Translations under genes and position numbers: made by a program
Shown here: one piece after another, positions 7,629-15,016 of the stretch
Layout of the letters: each line of letters begins with the position of its first letter
Position numbering within the stretch: position 1 is the first letter of the stretch
NCBI RefSeq assembly: GCF_000527175.1
Contig: NZ_AZUR01000001.1
Location: 2,456,501-2,520,500 of the forward strand
Direction of reading: 5' to 3'
From: Pseudogulbenkiania sp. MAI-1
GTDB lineage: Bacteria; Pseudomonadota; Gammaproteobacteria; Burkholderiales; Chromobacteriaceae
Length of the DNA: 64,000 bases
Notes under the pieces: generated by a model
Database searches by the model: none
Seen by the model: the letters and a program-made list of their open reading frames with translations, nothing else
What the model was told of the DNA's origin: nothing

Positions 7629-9524
7629 ATGGCAAGACCCAAGGTCACGGAAAACGGCGCCATCGGGGCCAGCTGCGTCACCCCGGCCGACTACGCCCGT
7701 CTGTACCGCGCGCTGCGCACCCTGAGCGCCGGCAACCGGGCGCTGGCGCGAGCACAGGACGAGGGAACCTTGCTGCAGGACATGTGCGACGCCATCGTCG
7801 AGCAAGGCGGCTATCAGATGTCGTGGATCGGCTACCTCGAGCACGACGAGCATCAGAGCATCCGCCCGATGGCGCATGCCGGCGTCGAAGAAGGCTTCCT
7901 GCAAATGCTGGATCTGACCTGGTCGGAAAAGGCCGTCACCCCATCCGGACTCGCCATCCGCACCGGCAAGCCGCAGGTCGGACATGATGTTCTGAACGAC
8001 CCCGCGCTGGCCCCGCTGATGGAGGAGCAGAAAAAGCGCGGCTACGCCGCCGTCAGCGCCTATCCCCTCATCGTCGACGGCAACGTCGTCGGTAACCTGA
8101 GCATCGTCGCCAGCGAGTACGATGCCTTCGGCGAAGAAGAACTGCGGGTGCTCAGCGAGCTGGCCGACGACGTCGCCTACGGCATCAGTGCGCTCCGCAG
8201 CCGCGCGCGCCAGCGGGAAGCCGAGGCCGCGATGCAGCGGATGGCGTACTACGACCAACTGACTGGCCTGCCGAACCGCACCCTCTTCCTCAACCAGCTC
8301 GAACGCATGATCAGCGCCTCGAGCCCGCCGTACCGGCCGTTCGCGCTGGGCATACTCACCGTCGACCAGTTCCGTGAGATCAACGACGTGCTCGGCTATC
8401 AGCAAGCCAACGAGTTATTGCTGCAGGTCGCCTCTCGCCTGCAGGCCCAGTTGGACCAAGGGAGCTTCCTCGGGCGCGTGAGCGACAACGAGTTCGCCAT
8501 CCTGCAGCCCAACACCGACGCCGAACGGGCCTCGCTGGAAGCAGTGCGACTGTTGCGCCAGTTCGACGAACCACTGACGGTGGCTGGAATCCAGGTCGAT
8601 GCGCGGCTGCGCATCGGCCTCTCGCTGTTCCCGGGACACGGCAAGGAACCGGACGCCCTGATGCGGCGGGCCACCATGGCGGCGCGCCAGGCCCAGCATT
8701 CCGTGATGAATTACACGATCTTCAGCGGCAGCCTGGACAAGGAATGCACCCGCCACGTCTCGCTCATCGCCGAACTGCATCACGCCATCGAGCACGACGA
8801 GCTGCGGCTGTATTGCCAGCCCAAGGTCCAGTTCGACACCGGCAAGCTGTGCGGCGCCGAAGCGCTGATCCGCTGGCAGCACCCGGAGCGGGGCCTGATC
8901 GAGCCCAACCGCTTCATCAAGCTGGCGGAGCAAGCCGGCATGATCACCTCGCTGACCCACTGGATACTGGAAGCGGCCTTCCGCCAGATTTACACGCAGG
9001 AACAGGCCGGCCGGCCGACGCCGCTGGCGGTCAACCTGTCGGCACGCGACCTGCTCGACCCGCGCCTGACTGAACGCATCCGCGGGCTGTTCCTGACCTG
9101 GGGCGTCGATCCGGCCCACCTGCAGTTCGAGCTGACCGAAAGCGCCCTGATGGACGACCCAAGCGGGGCGCTCGCCACGCTCAACCAGCTCAAATCGCTC
9201 GGGGTGCAACTGGCGGTGGACGATTTCGGCACCGGCTACTCCAGCCTGAGCTACCTGCAGCGGCTGCCGGCCGATACGATCAAGATCGATCAGTCCTTCG
9301 TCGGCGCCATGATCTCCGACCAGGAGTCGGACACCATCGTGCGCTCGACCATCGACCTCGCGCACAACCTGGGGCTGCACGTAGTGGCCGAGGGTGTCGA
9401 GAACCGGGCCATCTGGGACCGGCTGACCACGCTGGGCTGCGATATCGCCCAGGGCTACTTCGTCAGCCGCCCGATCCCGGCCGAGCAGTTCGACAGCTCA
9501 TGGCAGGCGGCGCTCGCGGCTTGA
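7629..9524 (+). CDS. GAF-GGDEF-EAL protein, probable c-di-GMP phosphodiesterase
   Basis: A 631-residue cytoplasmic protein: GAF domain about residues 30-190, GGDEF-like domain 200-365, EAL domain 375-630. The cyclase signature reads SDNEF (residues 285-289) instead of GGDEF, so diguanylate cyclase activity should be lost. The EAL domain keeps AEALIRW, NLSARDL, the ELTES glutamate, DDFGTGYSS, IKIDQSFV and EGVEN, so phosphodiesterase activity is likely. The ATG at 7629 follows TTTGGAGG by 8 bp; an upstream in-frame start at 7533 has no ribosome site. No membrane segment is seen, so the GAF domain is the probable input. Confidence 0.92.
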   Translation: MARPKVTENGAIGASCVTPADYARLYRALRTLSAGNRALARAQDEGTLLQDMCDAIVEQGGYQMSWIGYLEHDEHQSIRPMAHAGVEEGFLQMLDLTWSEKAVTPSGLAIRTGKPQVGHDVLNDPALAPLMEEQKKRGYAAVSAYPLIVDGNVVGNLSIVASEYDAFGEEELRVLSELADDVAYGISALRSRARQREAEAAMQRMAYYDQLTGLPNRTLFLNQLERMISASSPPYRPFALGILTVDQFREINDVLGYQQANELLLQVASRLQAQLDQGSFLGRVSDNEFAILQPNTDAERASLEAVRLLRQFDEPLTVAGIQVDARLRIGLSLFPGHGKEPDALMRRATMAARQAQHSVMNYTIFSGSLDKECTRHVSLIAELHHAIEHDELRLYCQPKVQFDTGKLCGAEALIRWQHPERGLIEPNRFIKLAEQAGMITSLTHWILEAAFRQIYTQEQAGRPTPLAVNLSARDLLDPRLTERIRGLFLTWGVDPAHLQFELTESALMDDPSGALATLNQLKSLGVQLAVDDFGTGYSSLSYLQRLPADTIKIDQSFVGAMISDQESDTIVRSTIDLAHNLGLHVVAEGVENRAIWDRLTTLGCDIAQGYFVSRPIPAEQFDSSWQAALAA

Positions 9525-9572
9525 GCGCCCCTTCAGAAGTTCAGTGAGGCCGGTCATGCCCGGTTCGATGAC

Positions 9573-10190
9573 TCAAAGTATCGTCGTCAGTTGGTGCAAC
9601 TCGGCAACAGTCATCGTGAAGACCAGCCTGGCATCGCCCTCATTCGCATAGCGATGGGGGACATCCGTCCTGGCCACCGCCGAGCACCCTGCAGGAATGA
9701 ACAGCTCGGTTTTATCCACCTTCACCGTCAGTTGCCCCTGCTCCACATGGAATAGCTCGAATGTCCCTTGCGGATGCCCGGGCGATTCAAACAATTCTCC
9801 GGGCTGCATCTCCCAGCGCCACAGTTCGATCATGTTTGGCCCGCTTGTCCCCGCCAGCAAGCGGGCGGTTCCGCCCTTGGGGCCCGTCCACAGCGTCGGG
9901 ATGTCCTTGCTCTCAATCAGACGCACCGAGGGGGCACTGGCCACGTTCACGATATCCGCCACCGACACGCCGAGCGCCGCCGCAATCTTGCAGAGGATGG
10001 CGATGCTGGGATTGGCGGCGCATTTCTCGATCTCGACCAGCATGCCTTTGCTGACGCCGGCGCGCCGGGACAGTTCGTCCAGGGAGAGTTTCTGCTTCTT
10101 TCGATGTTCTTTGAGCTTGGCGGCGACCGCTTCGCTGACGGAGTGCACATCGGCACCCGAGTCGGTCGATATATTGACTTTTTTGGTCAT
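9573..10190 (-). CDS. XRE-type regulator with C-terminal cupin
   Basis: A 205-residue transcription factor. A helix-turn-helix of the Cro/C1 (XRE) type spans about residues 24-80 (LSLDELSRRAGVSKGMLVEIEK), and a cupin barrel follows at 125-200 (GELFESPGHPQGTFELFHVEQGQLTVKV). Such proteins sense a small ligand in the cupin. The gene is divergent from the B3/B4 protein gene with only 43 bp between the start codons, so it most likely controls that pair and itself. The start has no strong ribosome site. Confidence 0.88.
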   Translation of the reverse strand: MTKKVNISTDSGADVHSVSEAVAAKLKEHRKKQKLSLDELSRRAGVSKGMLVEIEKCAANPSIAILCKIAAALGVSVADIVNVASAPSVRLIESKDIPTLWTGPKGGTARLLAGTSGPNMIELWRWEMQPGELFESPGHPQGTFELFHVEQGQLTVKVDKTELFIPAGCSAVARTDVPHRYANEGDARLVFTMTVAELHQLTTIL

Positions 10191-10233
10191 TGGTCGGTAT
10201 TATGGAATAAATCGGTCACCAAAGGATTCTCCA

Positions 10234-10926
10234 ATGTTCCCCGTTCTGCCGTCAATCGATTCGAATATCGCCAGCCTGGCCCCCGGCTTCCGTGCGCTCA
10301 GCATCGGCGTCGAAGCAGCCGACATCGTCAATCCGGACATTGCCGCCGAAGCGTTGAGCCGTGCCTGCCGGTCGCTGACTACCGGGGATGTTGCATGGGC
10401 TGAGGCGCATCTTCTTGCTTGGGCCGACGCATTCAGGAAGTTCGGCGCCAAGCCGCAGCGGACCCCCTGTTCTGCTGAGGCCTTGCGCAAACGGGTGCTG
10501 CGTGACGGTGGCATGCCGAGCATCGATCCGGTGGTCGATCTGTACAACGCCATCAGCATCCAATACGCCGTCCCGGTGGGCGGCGAGAACTTTGCGGCGT
10601 ATGTCGGCGCCCCCCGGCTGGTCATCGCGGATGGAACGGAACGGTTCGACACCATGAAAGACGGCGCGCTGGCTCACGAATCACCCGAAGCGGGGGAAGT
10701 CGTGTGGCGAGACGACGTCGGGGTGACCTGCCGGCGCTGGAACTGGCGGCAAGGAGTCAGAACCAGGCTGGGCTCCGAGGCCAAGCTGATGTGGTTCATC
10801 CTGGAGAGCTTGCCGGCGATGCCGCTGGACGCACTGCAGGAAGCCGGCGATCAATTGGCCCAAGGGCTGCATCTCATGATGCCGGGTGCCAGCATCGAGT
10901 CGAAGCTGATCGGCTTCGAATCCTGA
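10234..10926 (+). CDS. B3/B4 domain-containing protein
   Basis: A 230-residue protein resembling the B3/B4 domain of the phenylalanyl-tRNA synthetase beta chain, which occurs alone in many bacteria and may recognise or edit mischarged amino acids. Supporting blocks are the central GGMPSIDPVVDLYNAISIQYAVPVGGEN, typical of stand-alone B3/B4 proteins, and EAGEVVWRDDVGVTCRRWNWRQGVRT near residue 165. The ATG at 10234 has AAAGGA before it. It is divergent from an XRE-cupin regulator and is followed after 22 bp by paiB, so the two plus-strand genes are likely co-transcribed. Confidence 0.85.
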   Translation: MFPVLPSIDSNIASLAPGFRALSIGVEAADIVNPDIAAEALSRACRSLTTGDVAWAEAHLLAWADAFRKFGAKPQRTPCSAEALRKRVLRDGGMPSIDPVVDLYNAISIQYAVPVGGENFAAYVGAPRLVIADGTERFDTMKDGALAHESPEAGEVVWRDDVGVTCRRWNWRQGVRTRLGSEAKLMWFILESLPAMPLDALQEAGDQLAQGLHLMMPGASIESKLIGFES

Positions 10927-10948
10927 TTGCAGAGCCCCTGGAGCCGAC

Positions 10949-11587
10949 ATGTATTTACCCGCTCATTTCAATGAATCCCGCACCGACATCCTGCACGAAT
11001 GCATTGCACAACATCCATTCGGCACCCTCATTACCCACGGCAAGAGTGGGCTGGATGCCAACCATTTCCCGTTCGAACTGGCGGTGAATGAAGGCGAACT
11101 CGGCGTACTGAGAGCGCATATTGCACGAGCCAATCCGCTATGGCAGGACGTCGAAAACGGGGACGAGGTACTCGTCGTCTTTCGTGCGGGAGATGCGTAT
11201 ATCTCCCCGAACTGGTATCCGACCAAACACGAGACCCAGAAGCAGGTGCCGACCTGGAACTACATCGTTGTCCATGCCTATGGTCGAATCCACTTTCACG
11301 ATGACGAGAAGTTCGTACGGGGTGTGGTTGCCCGGCTGACCCGTACACACGAAGCATCGCAATCGACCCCGTGGAAGATGACCGACGCCCCCAGGGACTA
11401 CATCGATTCCTTGCTTCAGCGGATCATCGGTCTGCAGATCGACATCGCGCGCCTGGTCGGGAAGAGCAAGCTTGGCCAGGACGAAGTAGCACGGGACATC
11501 CTGAGAGCCGGCGAAGCGCTCAGGGCGCGCGGGAACTATCAGATTGGTGACGCAATGCTCGCCCACGCGGCGGGAAAGCCGGAATAG
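10949..11587 (+). CDS. PaiB-family FMN-binding protein
   Basis: A 212-residue member of the PaiB (FMN-binding split-barrel) family. It opens MYLPAHFNE and has the family blocks HPFGTLITHG, ANHFPFEL, HIARANPLWQDV, AYISPNWYPTK and VPTWNYIVVHAYG. In Bacillus, PaiB with PaiA represses sporulation and protease genes; in proteobacteria the role is mostly unknown, and it may be a flavin reductase-like enzyme. It follows the B3/B4 gene by 22 bp with a TGGAG ribosome site, so the pair probably forms an operon under the XRE-cupin regulator. Confidence 0.9.
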   Translation: MYLPAHFNESRTDILHECIAQHPFGTLITHGKSGLDANHFPFELAVNEGELGVLRAHIARANPLWQDVENGDEVLVVFRAGDAYISPNWYPTKHETQKQVPTWNYIVVHAYGRIHFHDDEKFVRGVVARLTRTHEASQSTPWKMTDAPRDYIDSLLQRIIGLQIDIARLVGKSKLGQDEVARDILRAGEALRARGNYQIGDAMLAHAAGKPE

Positions 11588-11635
11588 GACAATCCGTCCC
11601 AACAGACGACTACGACAAGATGTCTGACAACTGAA

Positions 11636-11713
11636 AACGACGGATGGCGCGAAAGGATCAACACCCAACGCTTCATCGCGTTCCTGCGCGAACGACTGGA
11701 ACAACGCAGATGA
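11636..11713 (+). pseudogene. possible IS630-type transposase remnant
   Basis: About 25 codons read NDGWRERINTQRFIAFLRERL, which resembles the NxxxFxxFLxxL segment of IS630/Tc1-type transposases. Neither catalytic residues nor inverted repeats remain. It lies between paiB and the disrupted SDR gene. The match is short, so this is tentative. Confidence 0.3.
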
Positions 11714-12523
11714 GCGCCGGTTTAATTCGACATAAGCATGCATGACCTACTACGATGCCGACGTTCGCTTATGCCGAGAAGGTAGCGTCTTCCGCGTACC
11801 GAGCCGCAGCATATTTAAGGGAGAGCAGAGGGACAAGGTCAAGGCGCATCGTGTTCAAGACATCCCATTCCAGCATGTCGGGCAATGATGGGATCGTGAC
11901 GGTCTCGCAGAGGTCCAGTCCGGCCAGCGCCGCATCGACCATCTCGTCGACCTCCATCACCATTCCGGGCGGCAGGTAGGAAATGTCGATGCCTGCGCGC
12001 GCCCACAACTCGGTGCGGGTCGCCCCCGGCAGCACCACCTGCACCCGCACACCCCGCGGGCTCAGTTCCTGCTCCAGTGCCTGGGTAAGATTGAGCACGT
12101 AAGCCTTGGTACCGCTGTAGGCACCGTTGTATCGCTCCGGTGCCAGTGCCAGGACCGAGGCTATATTGATCAGAGTGCCTCGCCCGCGTGCGGCAAAAGC
12201 GGTTGCTGCGGCCACGGCAAGCTGAGTCACCGCCACGACGTTCAGGCTGATCATCTTTTCCAGGCGTTGCGGCTCGGAGCCGATCAGCGGACCGATCATT
12301 GCGATCCCCGCATTGTTCACCAGCAGGCTGATCGCCGGGTCGCTGCTCAGACGCTGGGCGACTTGTGCGACGTCGGCAGCAACGGTCAGATCGGCCCTCA
12401 AGGTTTCGACACCGACACCGCTCCCGGTGCGCAGTTGGGCCGCCAAATCATCCAGGCGCGTCTGGGGTAGCCTGATTCCCGCGGACAGTTCCGATTGTTA
12501 CCATTGACAATCGGGAGTGTGAA

Positions 12524-12832
12524 ATGAAGACCAGAAAGACATATCCAGTAGAGTTCCGTTCTGAGGCGGTAAAGCTGGTACTTGAGCAAGGGCTCAGCCT
12601 TGAAGGGGCGGCCAGGCGGCTGGGTATCCCCAAGGGTACATTGGCTAACTGGGTTGTAGCGGCGAGGTCTGGCGGTGACCAACCGGCGCCGGGGGCGCGC
12701 AGTGTCACGGAGCTGGAAGCAGAGAACGCCAAGCTGCGCAAGGAGTTGGCAGAGGCACGCCTGGAGCGAGACGTCATAAAAAAAGCTGCAGCGTACTTTG
12801 CTCAGGCATCACTGCCCGGTACGCGTGGATAG
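12524..12832 (+). CDS. IS3-family transposase OrfA
   Basis: A 102-residue helix-turn-helix protein (KTRKTYPVEFRSEAVKLVLEQG, then GAARRLGIPKGTLANWV) with a leucine-zipper-like tail (ELEAENAKLRKELAEARLERDVIKKA). It binds the IS ends. Seven A residues at 12778-12784 near its 3' end provide a -1 slippage site that would fuse it to OrfB and make the full transposase. Confidence 0.93.
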   Translation: MKTRKTYPVEFRSEAVKLVLEQGLSLEGAARRLGIPKGTLANWVVAARSGGDQPAPGARSVTELEAENAKLRKELAEARLERDVIKKAAAYFAQASLPGTRG

Positions 12833-12855
12833 AAGAGCACCGAAACCTATTCCCG

Positions 12856-13689
12856 GTGGTGGTGGCCTGCCGGGTTCTAGCGGTGTCCCGTGCTGGGTAC
12901 TATGGCTGGCGTGGACGTTCTCCATCTGAGCGAGAACAAGAGGACGAGCGGCTGAAAGTGGCGATCCGGGCGGCACATGCCAAAACACGGGAAACCTATG
13001 GCGTACGCCGTTTGCAGCCAGAACTGGCGGCGATGGGCTTTGAGGCCGGGCGTGATCGCATCGACCGTTTACGACGCCAGATAGGCATCCGGTGCCGGCA
13101 GAAGCGCAAGTTCAAGGCGACCACCAATTCGGCCCACTCGTTGCCGGTCGCGGAGAATGTCTTGGGTCAGGTGTTCGAGCCGACCCGCCCGAATCAGGTC
13201 TGGACGGGTGATATAACGTACATCCCGACGGACGAGGGCTGGCTGTACCTAGCGGCACTGAAGGATGTGTTTAGCTGCGAGATCGTTGGCTATGCGATGG
13301 GCGCGCGGATGACGACCGAACTGGTCAGCAAGGCGCTGTTCCGGGCGGTCCAGCACCAGCGGCCGCCGGCCGGCTTGATCCACCATACGGATCGTGGCAG
13401 CCAATACTGCGCCAAGGCCTACGGGGATTTGCTGACGCAGTTCAGGATGCATAGCTCGATGTCACGCAAGGGGAACTGTTTCGACAATGCGCCGATAGAG
13501 AGCTTCTGGGGAACGTTGAAGAACGAGCTCGTCCACCATCGCCGTTACGCAACGCGGGCGGAGGCGGAGGCATCGATCAGGGAGTACATCGAAATCTTCT
13601 ATAACCGCCAACGCCGTCACTCGCGGCTTGGCTACTTGGCGCCGGCTGAATTTACCCGGAGGTACTGGAATTCAGCCAAGGCCGCTTGA
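12856..13689 (+). CDS. IS3-family transposase OrfB (DDE integrase)
   Basis: A 277-residue catalytic part. The DDE residues sit in WTGDITYIPT, HHTDRGSQYC and the NAPIESFWGTLKNE block. The reading frame is actually open from the A7 slippery run at 12778 (KSCSVLCSGITARYAWIEEHRN before the GTG), so it is probably made as an OrfAB fusion by -1 frameshifting rather than from the GTG at 12856. No internal stop is present. Confidence 0.93.
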   Translation: MVVACRVLAVSRAGYYGWRGRSPSEREQEDERLKVAIRAAHAKTRETYGVRRLQPELAAMGFEAGRDRIDRLRRQIGIRCRQKRKFKATTNSAHSLPVAENVLGQVFEPTRPNQVWTGDITYIPTDEGWLYLAALKDVFSCEIVGYAMGARMTTELVSKALFRAVQHQRPPAGLIHHTDRGSQYCAKAYGDLLTQFRMHSSMSRKGNCFDNAPIESFWGTLKNELVHHRRYATRAEAEASIREYIEIFYNRQRRHSRLGYLAPAEFTRRYWNSAKAA

Positions 13690-13974
13690 ATCGGAGCTGT
13701 CCGCTCTTGCCAGGACACCCCAGTCTGATTCCGTGCAACTAAAAGAAGGTCGAAGCCACGTTGCGCCAGGCGGTTGGCATAGGTCGCGCCGATGCCGGAG
13801 CTGGCCCCGGTAATCAATGCCAGGCCGTGCTTGCTGTGCTTGCTCATATGCAATCTCCAAGGAATTGAATCGATGCCAGGCAATCTCTGCGCCTTTTCTA
13901 GATGACAATCGTCATCATTAGCGCCCGCTGAGCCTTGTCCACTGGGTCTGCAGTGTTTCTAGCGCAACTTGCCC

Positions 13975-14131
13975 TCAGGCTGCCGGCACGTCGAAGACAA
14001 AACAGGTGGTGGTCGCATGGGCGTACAGCTTGCCTTTTTCATCCTCGACACGGGCTTCTGCCGTAGCCATCTGACGCCCCACGTGGACAACCTTGGCGAC
14101 GGCACGCAACGGGCCGGTCTTGTGGGAGGCT
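13975..14131 (-). pseudogene. hotdog (PaaI-type) thioesterase, C-terminal remnant
   Basis: About 52 codons at the 3' side of the SDR gene read LRAVAKVVHVGRQMATAEARVEDEKGKLYAHATTTCFVF, the last two strands of a PaaI-family acyl-CoA thioesterase. The N-terminal half with the active-site helix is missing, and no start codon is available in this frame. It begins immediately after the SDR stop codon, so a deletion has probably fused the two. Confidence 0.6.
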
Positions 14132-14140
14132 GGGATCGAT

Positions 14141-14947
14141 TCAAGCCAGCCCAAACGTTTTCCTCAGGCCCTTCTCGACCGGGCCAGCGGGCATGAAGCG
14201 GCTCAACTTGGCCAGAAGAGAGGCCTCGCCTTTGGGCGTATGGCGCATCTTCCAAGCTCCCAAAGCGGCATCGACAATCGTGGTGGCTACTCCATCGGGC
14301 TCGGGCGCTTTCTGGACATTGTTTTGGATGGCCTGGGAAACGACGCCGAGCTCTTTGTTGTAGTCAGAGATTCTGGAAACGGTCTGGGGCGCATTGAGAT
14401 CCAGGTTGGTTTTGGTAAAGGATGGTTCGACAAGCGCCACGCGAATGCCGAATTGGCGCACCTCGTGATCCAGGGTCTCGGACAGCCCTTCAACGGCATG
14501 CTTGGATGCCGAATAGAGCGCCATGTACGGCGCAGGCAGAAAGCCCAGCACCGAGCTGACGTTGACGATGCGACCAGAACGCTGCTCGCGCATGTGCGGC
14601 AGCACCGCCTTGGTCGTGCGCAAGAGGCCGAAGAGATTGGTGTCGAACAGCGTCTGGGCTTCGGCAATCGACGTTTCTTCCGTCGCGCCGAGCAGGGTCA
14701 CGCCCGCACTGTTGACCAGCACGTCGATGCGCTTGGCCCCTGCGATGATGGTCTGGATTCCACGTTGAACTGACGCTTCGTCACGGATATCCATCTCGAT
14801 GAGAGCAACACCGGGTATTGCCTGTGCTTTTGCCGTATTGCGCACCGTGCCGAATACGCGGCAGCCCCGCTGGGCAAACTTCTCGGCAGTAGCCCGTCCG
14901 ATACCAGACGACACGCCGGTGATGAGTACAACAGTCTGATTCTTCAT
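14141..14947 (-). CDS. SDR-family oxidoreductase
   Basis: A 268-residue short-chain dehydrogenase. Motifs are TGVSSGIG (residues 10-17), NSAG for the central sheet, VNVSSVLG with the catalytic Ser, and YSASKHA with the catalytic Tyr and Lys. The ATG at 14947 follows AAAGGAAAG. It begins 69 bp downstream of the RND transporter gene on the same strand, so it may be co-transcribed with the pump under TetR control. The substrate is unknown. Confidence 0.9.
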   Translation of the reverse strand: MKNQTVVLITGVSSGIGRATAEKFAQRGCRVFGTVRNTAKAQAIPGVALIEMDIRDEASVQRGIQTIIAGAKRIDVLVNSAGVTLLGATEETSIAEAQTLFDTNLFGLLRTTKAVLPHMREQRSGRIVNVSSVLGFLPAPYMALYSASKHAVEGLSETLDHEVRQFGIRVALVEPSFTKTNLDLNAPQTVSRISDYNKELGVVSQAIQNNVQKAPEPDGVATTIVDAALGAWKMRHTPKGEASLLAKLSRFMPAGPVEKGLRKTFGLA

Positions 14948-15016
14948 GGCTTTCCTTTTCGATACAGAAAGATAGCGATTGCGCGATTCAGGACAGGCCG
15001 CCTTGGCGGCCCATCT

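Larger units (their letters stand above)
12463..13722 (+). mobile_element. IS3-family insertion sequence, 1260 bp
   Basis: The ends are imperfect inverted repeats of about 35 bp that start TGGGGT and share GCGGACAG(T/C)TCCGATT. The element is flanked by a 3-bp direct repeat GTC (12460-12462 and 13723-13725), as expected for IS3-family transposition. It carries orfA and orfB in overlapping frames with a slippery A7G at 12778-12785. It has inserted into an SDR gene. Both reading frames look intact, so it may still be active. Confidence 0.93.
11769..13847 (-). pseudogene. SDR oxidoreductase interrupted by an IS3-family element
   Basis: The N-terminal part (13723-13847) encodes MSKHSKHGLALITGASSGIGATYANRLAQ, the Rossmann TGxxxGIG motif of short-chain dehydrogenases; the ATG at 13847 follows GGAGA. 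The C-terminal part (11769-12462) resumes with RLDDLAAQLRT and holds LLVNNAGIA and the YSGTKA active site. Removing the IS (12463-13722) and one copy of the GTC target duplication joins the parts in frame (ARNQ-TRLDDLAAQ), giving 271 residues, normal for the family. The gene is therefore recently broken. The C-terminal piece could still be translated from an internal start but lacks the cofactor site. Confidence 0.92.
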
